From: Modestobacter sp.
Lineage (GTDB): Bacteria > Actinomycetota > Actinomycetes > Mycobacteriales > Geodermatophilaceae
Direction: 5' to 3'
Assembly (NCBI GenBank): GCA_025966175.1
Contig: JAOPVN010000362.1
Coordinates: forward strand, 1-8,124
DNA length: 8,124 nt
The notes below the pieces were generated by a model. That model searched no databases, was not told where the DNA came from, and saw only the letters and a list, made by a program, of their open reading frames with translations. Made by a program: the position numbers and the translations under genes. Numbering within the stretch: the stretch's first letter is position 1; every line of letters starts with the position of its first letter. Shown here piece after piece: positions 1-5,954 of this stretch.

Positions 1-2
1 CC

Positions 3-1073
3 TGCGACAACTACCTCTTCGGCCCGAGCCGGAACCCGTTCGACCTGTCGAAGAACACCGGTGGTTCCTCGGGTGGGAGCGCGGCCGCGGTGGCTGACGG
101 TCTGTTGTCCCTGTCGGAGGGGACTGATGGGGGCGGCTCGATCCGCATTCCGGCGGCCTGGTGCAACCTCGTCGGTTTCAAGGCCTCCTATGGGCGTGTG
201 CCGTCCATCGCTCGCCCGAACGCCTTCAGCTCTCTGAACCCCTTCCTCTTCGAGGGGGCGTTGACGCGCACCGTGGACGACGCCGCCCTAGCCCTGGACG
301 TGCTGTCCGGTTACGACGACCGCGATCCCTTCGCCCTCGACGACACCACCACCTTCGCCGGTGCCACCCGGAACTCGATCCGGGGCAAGCGCATCGCCTA
401 CACGCCGGACTTCGGCATCTACCCGGTCGACCGCCGGGTGGCCGCGGTGGTCAAGAAGGCAGTGCTGGCCTTCGAGGAGGCCGGTGCCATCGTCGAGGAG
501 GTCCCCTTCAGCTTCGACTACGACCAGCGGGAACTCAGCGACCTGTGGAGCCGCCTGATCATCCCGCTCAACATCGAGGGGCTGGAGGGGCTGGCAGCGC
601 AGGGCATCCCCCTGCTCACCGAGCACCGGGACGACTTCCCCCCGGAGTACCTCCGCTGGATCGACGAGGGCTACCGGTTCACCGCCCAGGACGTGCTCCG
701 GGACCAGCGGATGCGCACTCACGTCTACGACCAGATCCAGCAGGTCATGCGCTCCTACGACGTGCTGGTCTCCCCCACGCTCGCCTGCCTGCCGGTGGAC
801 AACGCCGGCGACGGGAACACCCTGGGGCCCAGCACGATCGAGGGCGTCGAGGTCGATCCGCTCATCGGCTGGTGCCTGACCTACCTGCAGAACTTCACCG
901 GCCACCCCGCCGCCTCGGTCCCCGCCGGCTACGTCGACGGGCTGCCGGTCGGGATGCAGGTGGTGGGGCGCCGCTACGGCGACGCGGACGTGCTGGCCGT
1001 CAGCGCCGCGTTCGAACGGCTTCGTCCCTGGCACGACCACTACGCCCGAGCCGCCTCCCGCCCGATGGACTGA
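3..1073 (+). CDS. Amidase-signature family hydrolase, 5'-truncated by the window edge
   Basis: This is the C-terminal 356 residues of an amidase-signature enzyme, which hydrolyses a carboxamide to acid and ammonia; the true start lies upstream of the window. The frame is open from base 3. The signature is clear. GGSSGGSAAAVA (visible residues 20-31) supplies the cis-serine at S22, and GTDGGGSIRIPA (40-51) supplies the nucleophile at S46. Their 24-residue spacing is the one usual for the Ser-cisSer-Lys triad. The catalytic lysine should lie in the roughly 100 or more missing residues. The C-terminal GLPVGMQVVGRRYGDADVL block is typical of the family. Substrate cannot be told from sequence: members include GatA, aliphatic amidases and acylamidases. 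No GatB or GatC neighbour is visible, so a stand-alone amidase is more likely than tRNA amidotransferase subunit A. It converges on the TPR gene with only 26 bp between the stops. Confidence 0.93.
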   Translation, partial: CDNYLFGPSRNPFDLSKNTGGSSGGSAAAVADGLLSLSEGTDGGGSIRIPAAWCNLVGFKASYGRVPSIARPNAFSSLNPFLFEGALTRTVDDAALALDVLSGYDDRDPFALDDTTTFAGATRNSIRGKRIAYTPDFGIYPVDRRVAAVVKKAVLAFEEAGAIVEEVPFSFDYDQRELSDLWSRLIIPLNIEGLEGLAAQGIPLLTEHRDDFPPEYLRWIDEGYRFTAQDVLRDQRMRTHVYDQIQQVMRSYDVLVSPTLACLPVDNAGDGNTLGPSTIEGVEVDPLIGWCLTYLQNFTGHPAASVPAGYVDGLPVGMQVVGRRYGDADVLAVSAAFERLRPWHDHYARAASRPMD

Positions 1074-1099
1074 GCCGGGACACACGGTCGACGGAGGAG

Positions 1100-1429
1100 T
1101 CAGGCGGCGCCGAGCGCGTCCGCGATCCGGTGGTGGGCCACCGCCTCGTGGGCGCGGCTCTGCCGCTCCAGCGTGCGGGCCAGTGCCCGGCGGGCCCAGC
1201 CGTTGGCGGGCGCGAGCTCGACCAGCCGGGTCAGCGCCTCCTCGGCGCGGCTGAGCTGGGCCGAGCCGAAGTAGCTGCGGGCCAGCAGCTCCAGCGCCGC
1301 CTGGTTCTCCGGCTCGGCGGCGATCACCGACTCCAGCACGCGGGCGGCCTCGATCGGCTGGCCCATCGCGAGGAAGAGGTCGGCGCGGAGGTACTCGGAG
1401 TGCAGGTCGATCTCGTGCGGCGTGGTCAT
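1100..1429 (-). CDS. Small tetratricopeptide-repeat (TPR) protein
   Basis: A 109-residue soluble protein made almost wholly of helical repeats. Three TPR-like units can be laid out at about residues 11-40, 43-74 and 77-107. They show the usual small/large residue pattern, for example AMGQPIEAARVLESVIAAEP and AEEALTRLVELAP. TPR units bind other proteins; no enzymatic motif is present and the partner is unknown. The frame extends upstream to a possible start at 1483. I chose the ATG at 1429 because a strong Shine-Dalgarno, GGAAGGAG (complement of 1434-1441), lies four bases before it, and because the extra 18 residues (rich in Gly, Arg and Ser) do not look like TPR sequence. It is transcribed divergently from the DUF4383-type gene and convergently with the amidase, so it is probably a single-gene unit. 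Confidence 0.8.
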   Translation of the reverse strand: MTTPHEIDLHSEYLRADLFLAMGQPIEAARVLESVIAAEPENQAALELLARSYFGSAQLSRAEEALTRLVELAPANGWARRALARTLERQSRAHEAVAHHRIADALGAA

Positions 1430-1433
1430 GGCG

Positions 1434-1441
1434 CTCCTTCC
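1434..1441 (-). promoter_or_regulatory. Ribosome binding site of the TPR gene
   Basis: Read on the minus strand this is GGAAGGAG, four bases before the ATG at 1429. It decides the start of the TPR gene against the longer frame beginning at 1483. Confidence 0.7.
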
Positions 1442-1450
1442 ACTGCCCGC

Positions 1451-1498
1451 CAACCGCGGTCGGATCCCGGACGTTCCCGTCACCCGGAGACGCGGTTG
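1451..1498. repeat. 8-bp inverted repeat in the divergent intergenic region
   Basis: CAACCGCG (1451-1458) and CGCGGTTG (1491-1498) are perfect reverse complements separated by 32 bases. They lie in the 125-bp region between the divergent TPR and DUF4383-type genes. The spacer also holds a direct repeat CCCGGA (1466-1471 and 1483-1488). The arms could be two half-sites of an operator, or the base of a stem in a leader RNA. An 8-bp match in DNA this GC-rich is not strongly beyond chance. No convincing -35/-10 pair was found; TATCCT at 1524-1529 is a possible -10 for the rightward operon but has no well-spaced -35. Confidence 0.3.
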
Positions 1499-1554
1499 TA
1501 GAGACTCAGATCACGGACCGGCCTATCCTGAGGGCCTTCTCCAGGGAGCTCACC

Positions 1555-2373
1555 ATGAGCATGAAGACCCATCTCCCCCATCGGACCAGCCGGCGCGGGC
1601 ACCCGCATCCCGCCGCCCCCGCGCACCAGGACACCGCCGACGCCGACAGCCTCGTGTTCCGCGTCCAGCGGACCGGCGCGATCTGCGTGGGCGTGTTCCT
1701 CCTGGTCTTCGGACTGGTCGGGATCAGCGGCGGGCTGGCCTTCTTCTCGACCGACGGTCAACGGATCTTCGGCCTGTCCTCGAACGGCCTGCTGTCGACC
1801 ATCTCGATCGTGGTCGGGCTGGTCCTCATCGGCGCGGCGCTGCGCGGACCGCGGGTCGCGTCGACGGTGATGATCGTGCTCGGGGTCCTGTTCCTGGTCT
1901 CGGCACTGGGGAACCTCGCGGTGCTGCGGACGAGCCTGAACTTCCTGGCCTTCGAGGTCAGCAACGTGTTGTTCTCGATCGCGGTCGGGCTGCTGCTGCT
2001 GACGCTGGGCGCCTACGGCCGGGTGAGCGGGAACCTGCCGACCGACAGCCCGTACGCGCACGAGCGGGCGGCGGACGCCGACCCTCCGGAGTCCTACCCC
2101 TCGACGCCGGAGGAGTTCGCCGCCGAGGCGGCCATGCGGGAGGCGGAGATCGCGGTCAGCAACCACGTCGGCACCGAGGACCAGCGACGCCGGGTGCGGG
2201 CCATGGCGCTCGTGCACACCCGCGCGGACCGGCGCCGGATCTGGCTGGAGTTCGACGCAGCCCTCGCCGTCCCGCCTCCGGACACCCGCGGCAGCCACCC
2301 CTCCGCCGTGGCCCGGGCCGTGAGTCTGGCCCGCGGACGGCAGCACGGGGAGGGCCGGCCGGCCGGGAAGTAG
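1555..2373 (+). CDS. DUF4383-type four-helix membrane protein with a long hydrophilic tail
   Basis: A 272-residue integral membrane protein of unknown function. After a basic, His/Pro-rich N-terminus (1-35), four hydrophobic segments lie at about residues 41-63, 78-97, 102-124 and 134-155. The spacing, and the small-residue-rich helices ending in a second VGLLLLTLGAYG-type segment, resemble the actinobacterial DUF4383 family, though I identify this from memory of the pattern only. The C-terminal roughly 115 residues (157-272) are hydrophilic, charged and Arg-rich, with a Glu/Ala stretch (186-200) that is probably helical; a tail this long is more than the membrane domain needs. The start is supported by AGGGAG (1543-1548), six bases before the ATG. 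The stop is 13 bp before cobG, so the two are probably cotranscribed. A role in corrin metabolism is not implied by any motif. Confidence 0.8.
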   Translation: MSMKTHLPHRTSRRGHPHPAAPAHQDTADADSLVFRVQRTGAICVGVFLLVFGLVGISGGLAFFSTDGQRIFGLSSNGLLSTISIVVGLVLIGAALRGPRVASTVMIVLGVLFLVSALGNLAVLRTSLNFLAFEVSNVLFSIAVGLLLLTLGAYGRVSGNLPTDSPYAHERAADADPPESYPSTPEEFAAEAAMREAEIAVSNHVGTEDQRRRVRAMALVHTRADRRRIWLEFDAALAVPPPDTRGSHPSAVARAVSLARGRQHGEGRPAGK

Positions 2374-2386
2374 CCTCGCGGACGCC

Positions 2387-3562
2387 ATGACATCCGCCGT
2401 CCCGACCCGTGTGCGGGTCGACGCCTGCCCGGGCGCGCTGCAGACCCACGCCGCGGCCGACGGCGGGCTGGCCCGGGTGCGGGTCCCCGGCGGCGCGCTC
2501 AGCGCGGCGCAGCTGCGGGTGCTGGCCACGGCGGCCCGCGAGCTCGGTAACGGCCACCTGGAGCTGACCAGCCGGGGCAACGTGCAGCTGCGTGGCCTGC
2601 CCGCCGGCGCGGAGGTCGAGCTCGGTGCCCGGTTGGCCGGCGCCGGGCTGCTGCCCAGCGCCACTCACGAGCGGGTGCGCAACGTGCTGGCCAGCACCCT
2701 GTCCGGCCGGGCGGACGGCGGGCACCTCGACGTCCGGCCGTGGACCCGCGCCTTCGACGCCGGCCTCTGCACCGACCCGGCCCTCGCGGAGCTCCCCGGC
2801 CGCTTCCTGGCCACGCTGGACGACGGCCGGGGCGACGTCACCGGCCTCGGTGGGGACGTCGGCCTGCTGGCCCTCTCCCCCGACACCGTCGCGCTGATCC
2901 TCGGCGGCACGGACTCCGGGCTGCGCGCGCACCCCGACGACGCCGTCGCCCTCGCGCTGGCCGCGGCGCGGGCCTTCCTCGCCGAGCGGGCGGCCCAGGG
3001 CTCGACGGCCTGGCGGCTGACCGAGCTCGCCGACGGCCCCGCCCGGGTCGCCGCCCGCCTGACCCGCCAAAATGGCCATTTTGGCGTTCGGGGGGACGTG
3101 CCGGTGGCACCGGTCACCGGTCCGGTCGGGGCGGTGCCGCAGCACGATGGGCGGACGGCGCTGATCGGCGTCGTCCCGCTCGGCCGGCTCAGCGCCGACC
3201 AGGCCGACCTCCTCGCCGGCCTGACCGCCGAGGTGCAGCTGACCGCCTGGCGCAGCGTCGTCGTCCCCGACCTCGCCGAGGACGCCGTGGACGACGCCGC
3301 CGTCGACCTGTTCCGCACCGGCATGGCGTTCGACGAGACCAGCCCGTGGCTGCGGGTGACCACCTGCGCCGGACGCCCGGGCTGTGCGAAGTCGCTGGCC
3401 GACGTCCGCGCCGACGCCACCGCCGCCGTCCGCAGCGGAGCGCTGCCCGCCGACGGCGCCCGACAGCACTGGGCCGGCTGCGAACGCCGCTGCGGCCGAC
3501 CGCAGGGTGGGGTCGTCGACGTCGTCGCGACGTCCTCCGGTTACCGAGTCGAAGAGGACTGA
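2387..3562 (+). CDS. cobG: Precorrin-3B synthase CobG
   Basis: CobG is the oxygen-dependent Fe-S monooxygenase that converts precorrin-3A to precorrin-3B in aerobic cobalamin synthesis. It belongs to the nitrite/sulfite reductase superfamily. At 391 residues it is in the normal range. The first ferredoxin-like half carries DACPG (12-16), GHLELTSRGNVQLRGLP (56-72) and ERVRNVLAST (95-104). A second half begins near residue 257 (TALIGVVPLGRLS). The [4Fe-4S] ligands are visible as C327-x5-C333 and C365-x3-C369 in CAGRPGC and GCERRCGRP. The ATG at 2387 has no good Shine-Dalgarno, and the gene starts 13 bp after the previous stop, so translation may depend on upstream ribosomes. Two oddities: a 22-bp palindrome encodes part of RQNGHFG (227-233) in the linker between the halves, and the last 39 codons are repeated in the following chimeric frame. 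Its stop overlaps the next ATG (TGATG). Confidence 0.93.
   Translation: MTSAVPTRVRVDACPGALQTHAAADGGLARVRVPGGALSAAQLRVLATAARELGNGHLELTSRGNVQLRGLPAGAEVELGARLAGAGLLPSATHERVRNVLASTLSGRADGGHLDVRPWTRAFDAGLCTDPALAELPGRFLATLDDGRGDVTGLGGDVGLLALSPDTVALILGGTDSGLRAHPDDAVALALAAARAFLAERAAQGSTAWRLTELADGPARVAARLTRQNGHFGVRGDVPVAPVTGPVGAVPQHDGRTALIGVVPLGRLSADQADLLAGLTAEVQLTAWRSVVVPDLAEDAVDDAAVDLFRTGMAFDETSPWLRVTTCAGRPGCAKSLADVRADATAAVRSGALPADGARQHWAGCERRCGRPQGGVVDVVATSSGYRVEED
3065..3086. repeat. Perfect 22-bp A/T-cored palindrome inside cobG
   Basis: The two half-sites CGCCAAAATGG and CCATTTTGGCG are exact reverse complements with no spacer. The runs of four A and four T stand out in DNA where such runs are almost absent; I saw no second copy in the window. 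It is read through in frame as part of RQNGHFG in the variable linker between the two CobG halves. A perfect even palindrome in a coding linker looks like a dispersed palindromic element or a protein/methylase recognition site, not a product of codon choice. Its genome-wide frequency is unknown from here. Confidence 0.75.
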
Positions 3563-3841
3563 TGTACTCCTACGAGCACGACGGCGCCGAGATCTACCGG
3601 CAGTCCTTCGCCACGATCCGGGCCGAGGCCGACCTCTCCCGGCTGCCGGCCGGCGGCGCCCGCCAGCACTGGGCCGGCTGCGACCGCCGCTGCGGCCGAC
3701 CGTCCAGCGGGGTGGTCGACGTCGTCGCCACCCCGGCCGGCTACCGGATCGAAGAGGGCTGATGTACGAGTACGAGCGCGACGGCGCCGAGATCTACCGG
3801 CAGTCCTTCGCCACGATCCGCGCCGAGGCCGACCTCTCCGG
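3442..3841 (+). repeat. Tandem duplication of a 200-bp unit spanning the cobG/cobH junction
   Basis: Unit 1 is 3442-3641 and unit 2 is 3642-3841. Each runs from the last 39 codons of cobG, across the TGATG stop/start overlap, into the first 26 or so codons of cobH. Aligned by hand they differ at 25 of 200 positions with no indels (87.5% identity): 19 differences in the 120-bp cobG part and 6 in the 80-bp cobH part. A 42-bp block is identical (3579-3620 and 3779-3820). The 8-mer GCTGCCCG or its variant GCTGCCGG recurs exactly at 3442, 3642 and 3842, marking the likely recombination junction. The unit length is not a multiple of three, but each frame still closes properly because the unit contains both a stop and a start. 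Confidence 0.92.
3562..3762 (+). CDS. Chimeric 66-residue ORF: CobH N-terminus fused to CobG C-terminus
   Basis: This frame is the product of the 200-bp tandem duplication. Residues 1-26 copy the CobH N-terminus (MYSYEHDGAEIYRQSF..., against MYEYERDGAEIYRQSF... in the real CobH). Residues 28-66 copy the CobG C-terminus, including GCDRRCGRP with C40-x3-C44, and end in YRIEEG where CobG ends in YRVEED. It lacks the CobH catalytic histidine and the first Cys pair of CobG, so neither enzyme activity is expected. Its ATG overlaps the cobG stop and its own stop overlaps the cobH ATG, both as TGATG, so it should be translated if the operon is. It has no premature stop or frameshift despite 12.5% divergence from its source. 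It may be a tolerated scar that keeps cobG-to-cobH translational coupling, or a small protein in its own right. The frame is certain; a function is not. Confidence 0.55.
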   Translation: MYSYEHDGAEIYRQSFATIRAEADLSRLPAGGARQHWAGCDRRCGRPSSGVVDVVATPAGYRIEEG

Positions 3842-4382
3842 GCTGCCCGAGGACCTCGCCCAGGTGGCCGTGCGGATGGTGCACGCCTGCGGGCAGGTCG
3901 ACCTGGTGGCCGACGTCGCCTTCTCCCCCGACGTCGTCGGCCGCGCCCGGGAGGCGCTGCACGCCGGCGCACCGGTGCTGTGCGACGCCTCGATGGTCGC
4001 CGCCGGGGTCACCCGCACGCGGCTGCCCAAGGACAACGACGTGGTCTGCATGCTCAACGACCCGCGCACGCCGGCGCTCGCCGCGGACCTGGGGACGACG
4101 CGGACCGCGGCCGCCCTGGAGCTGTGGGGCGACCGGCTCGACGGCGCCGTGGTGGCCATCGGCAACGCGCCGACCGCGCTGTTCCACCTGCTGGAGATGG
4201 TCGCCGCGGGCGCTCCCCGCCCGGCCGCCGTGATCGGGATCCCGGTCGGGTTCATCGGTGCGGTCGAGTCCAAGGAGGCGCTGGCCGCCTCCGACCTCGA
4301 GTTCCTGGTCGTCCGCGGCCGGCGCGGCGGCAGCGCGATCACCGCCGCTGCCGTGAACGCGATCGCGAGCGAGACCGAATGA
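3762..4382 (+). CDS. cobH: Precorrin-8X methylmutase CobH
   Basis: CobH moves the C11 methyl group of precorrin-8X to C12, giving hydrogenobyrinic acid, the last ring-forming step of the aerobic corrin pathway. The 206-residue length is normal for the family. The catalytic histidine is H41 in RMVHACGQVD (38-47). Other family blocks are PVLCDASMVAAGV (71-83), IGNAPTALFHLLE (133-145), GIPVGFIGAVESKEAL (159-174) and GRRGGSAITAAAVNAI (186-201). The ATG at 3762 overlaps the stop of the preceding chimeric frame. The frame stays open further upstream, to 3384, but that stretch is the other reading of the cobG tail and the chimera and shows no CobH-like sequence. The first 26 codons have a near copy 200 bp upstream. 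Translation is probably coupled to the preceding frame, since there is no separate Shine-Dalgarno. Confidence 0.95.
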   Translation: MYEYERDGAEIYRQSFATIRAEADLSGLPEDLAQVAVRMVHACGQVDLVADVAFSPDVVGRAREALHAGAPVLCDASMVAAGVTRTRLPKDNDVVCMLNDPRTPALAADLGTTRTAAALELWGDRLDGAVVAIGNAPTALFHLLEMVAAGAPRPAAVIGIPVGFIGAVESKEALAASDLEFLVVRGRRGGSAITAAAVNAIASETE

Positions 4383-4423
4383 GGGCCGTGTTGGCCACCA
4401 TGGCCCTGGGTGGTGCCGCGTGA
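4379..4423 (+). CDS. 14-codon mini-ORF bridging cobH and cobIJ
   Basis: This frame reads MRAVLATMALGGAA and then stops. Its ATG overlaps the cobH stop (ATGA at 4379-4382) and its TGA overlaps the cobIJ start (GTGA at 4420-4423). It fills the 37-bp gap between the two genes, so ribosomes finishing cobH could re-initiate and be delivered to the GTG of cobIJ. No conserved function is implied for the peptide. Overlaps of this type can arise by chance in GC-rich DNA, so this is a possible coupling device and not a firm gene. Confidence 0.3.
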   Translation: MRAVLATMALGGAA

Positions 4424-5916
4424 CCGGGCGGCTGTACGGGGTCGGGCTGGGACCCGGCGACCCGGAACTGGTCACGGTCAAGGCCGCCCGGCTGATCGGC
4501 GCGGCCGACGTCGTCGCTTTCCACGCCGCGCAGCACGGCCGGTCGGTGGCCCGCGCCCTCGCCGCGCCCTACCTGCGCGAGGGCCAGGTCGAGGAGCTGC
4601 TGGTCTACCCGGTGACCACCGAGGGCACCGACCACCCCGGCGGCTACCAGGGCGCGATCGACGAGTTCTACGAGGCCGCCGCCACGCGGCTGGCAGCGCA
4701 CCTGGACGCCGGCCGGGACGTCGTCGTCCTCGCCGAGGGCGACCCCTTCTTCTACGGCTCGTACATGCACATGCACAAGCGTCTCGCCCACCGGTACCCC
4801 ACCGAGGTCGTCCCCGGGGTGACCAGCGTCAGCGGCGCCGCCGCAGTGCTCGGCCGGCCGCTGGTCGAGCGCGACGAGGTGCTCACCGTGCTGCCCGGCA
4901 CGCTGGACCCCGACGAGCTCGCCGAGTGGCTGGCCACCACCGACTCCGCCGCGGTGATGAAGCTGGGCCGCACCTTCCGCGGCGTCCGGGACGCCTTCGA
5001 CGCCGCCGGCGTTCTCGACCGCGCCTTCTACGTCGAGCGGGCCACCACCGACCGGCAGCGCATCCTGCCGCTGGCCGAGGTCGACCCCGACACCGTCCCC
5101 TACTTCTCCCTGGCGCTGCTGCCCAGCGACCTGACCGGTCCGACCCCCGGGCCGGAACAGCCCCGGGACGACGGACCCCGCATCGGTGAGGTCGTCGTCG
5201 TCGGGCTCGGTCCGGGTCAGCGCAGCTGGACCACGCCCGAGGCTGCCGAAGCGCTGTCCCGCGCCGACGACCTGGTCGGCTACGGCCCCTACCTGGACCG
5301 CGTGCCGGCCAACCCGCGGCAGACCCGGCACCCCAGCGACAACCGGGTGGAGGCCGAACGGGCCGCCGCCGCGCTGCGGCTGGCGCAGTCGGGACGACGG
5401 GTGGCCGTGGTCTCCAGCGGCGACCCGGGCGTCTTCGCGATGGCCGCGGCGGTGCTCGAGGTCGCCGCCGACCCGGAGTTCGCCGACGTCGGGGTCCGGG
5501 TGCTGCCCGGGCTCACCGCCGCCCAGGCCGTGGCCTCCCGGGTGGGCGCGCCACTGGGCCACGACTTCGCGATCATGAGCCTGTCCGACGTCCTCAAGCC
5601 GTGGGACGTCGTCGTCGACCGGCTGCGGCACGCCTCGGCCGCAGACCTGGTGCTGGCGCTGTACAACCCGCGGTCCAAGGCCCGGCCGCACCAGCTGGCC
5701 GAGGCCCGCGACGTGCTGCTGGAGGGCCGCAAGCCCGGGACGGTGGTGGTCGTCGGCCGGGACGTCGGCGGCCCCGAGGAGTCGGTCACGGTGACCACGC
5801 TGGGCGAGTTCGACCCCGAGACCGTCGACATGCGCTGCCTGGTGCTCGTCGGCTCGTCGCAGACCCGGGTCACACCGTCCGGGCAGGTGTTCACGTCCCG
5901 CCGCTATCCGGGCTGA
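4420..5916 (+). CDS. cobIJ: Fused precorrin-2 C20-methyltransferase / precorrin-3B C17-methyltransferase CobIJ
   Basis: A 498-residue bifunctional S-adenosylmethionine-dependent enzyme of cobalamin synthesis; both halves have the tetrapyrrole (corrin/porphyrin) methylase fold. The CobI half (about 1-240) methylates C20 of precorrin-2. It shows VGLGPGDPELVT (8-19), LAEGDPFFYGSY (104-115) and VPGVTSVSGAAA (131-142). A Pro-rich linker (about 240-254) leads to the CobJ half (about 256-498), which methylates C17 and contracts the ring. It shows VGLGPGQ (261-267), SSGDPGVFAMA (332-342), LPGLTAAQAVASRVGAPLGHD (362-382), LYNPRSK (414-420) and VGRDVGGPEE (445-454). The same fusion and domain order is known from M. 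tuberculosis Rv2066. The GTG at 4420 is the start: no in-frame alternative lies between it and cobH, and the VGLGPGD motif begins at residue 8. CobG acts between the two reactions of this fusion, so the three activities are consecutive in the pathway. Confidence 0.95.
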   Translation: MTGRLYGVGLGPGDPELVTVKAARLIGAADVVAFHAAQHGRSVARALAAPYLREGQVEELLVYPVTTEGTDHPGGYQGAIDEFYEAAATRLAAHLDAGRDVVVLAEGDPFFYGSYMHMHKRLAHRYPTEVVPGVTSVSGAAAVLGRPLVERDEVLTVLPGTLDPDELAEWLATTDSAAVMKLGRTFRGVRDAFDAAGVLDRAFYVERATTDRQRILPLAEVDPDTVPYFSLALLPSDLTGPTPGPEQPRDDGPRIGEVVVVGLGPGQRSWTTPEAAEALSRADDLVGYGPYLDRVPANPRQTRHPSDNRVEAERAAAALRLAQSGRRVAVVSSGDPGVFAMAAAVLEVAADPEFADVGVRVLPGLTAAQAVASRVGAPLGHDFAIMSLSDVLKPWDVVVDRLRHASAADLVLALYNPRSKARPHQLAEARDVLLEGRKPGTVVVVGRDVGGPEESVTVTTLGEFDPETVDMRCLVLVGSSQTRVTPSGQVFTSRRYPG

Positions 5917-5940
5917 CAGCGGCCCGGCCGGGAACACCCC

Positions 5941-5947
5941 GGAGAGG
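5941..5947 (+). promoter_or_regulatory. Ribosome binding site supporting the TTG start of the MFS gene
   Basis: GGAGAGG ends seven bases before the TTG at 5955. It is the only good Shine-Dalgarno in the cobIJ-MFS gap, and it is 19 bases from the alternative in-frame GTG at 5967. It therefore argues for the rarer TTG start. Confidence 0.6.
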
Positions 5948-5954
5948 TCCCGGC

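Noticed and set aside
1430..1554. Cobalamin riboswitch upstream of the cob-containing operon
   Set aside because: The region is only 125 bp and I could not find the B12-box consensus or the GCCACTG core; the 13-bp gap before cobG is far too short.
1422..2390. Plus-strand frame overlapping the DUF4383-type gene in another phase
   Set aside because: Arg/Pro/Gly-rich translation without domains, whereas the 1555-2373 frame has four clear membrane helices and a Shine-Dalgarno.
2156..3469. A 437-codon minus-strand frame opposite cobG and the end of the DUF4383-type gene
   Set aside because: Low-complexity Gly/Arg/Ala composition, spans two real genes on the other strand, no recognisable domain; a shadow frame.
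3384..3761. Upstream extension of the cobH frame
   Set aside because: The extension reads the cobG tail and the chimera in a wrong phase, giving Pro/Arg-rich sequence unlike CobH; the ATG at 3762 begins the family sequence at the right length.
3445..3762. Frameshifted or split cobG (the repeated tail first looks like a broken gene)
   Set aside because: cobG is complete with all four Cys ligands and its own stop; the second tail belongs to a clean 200-bp tandem duplication without indels.
5923..5932. CCCGGCCGGG palindrome after cobIJ as a terminator
   Set aside because: Ten bases of self-complementary GC with no loop and no T-tract; common by chance here.
4339..5937. A 532-codon open frame on the minus strand opposite cobIJ
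   Set aside because: It is rich in Gly, Arg, Gln and His with no family motif and lies exactly antisense to the well-supported cobIJ; long antisense frames are usual in DNA this GC-rich.
5601..5954. Upstream extension of the MFS frame into cobIJ
   Set aside because: It overlaps 316 bp of cobIJ and reads as Arg/Gly-rich shadow sequence; the TTG at 5955 has the only good Shine-Dalgarno.
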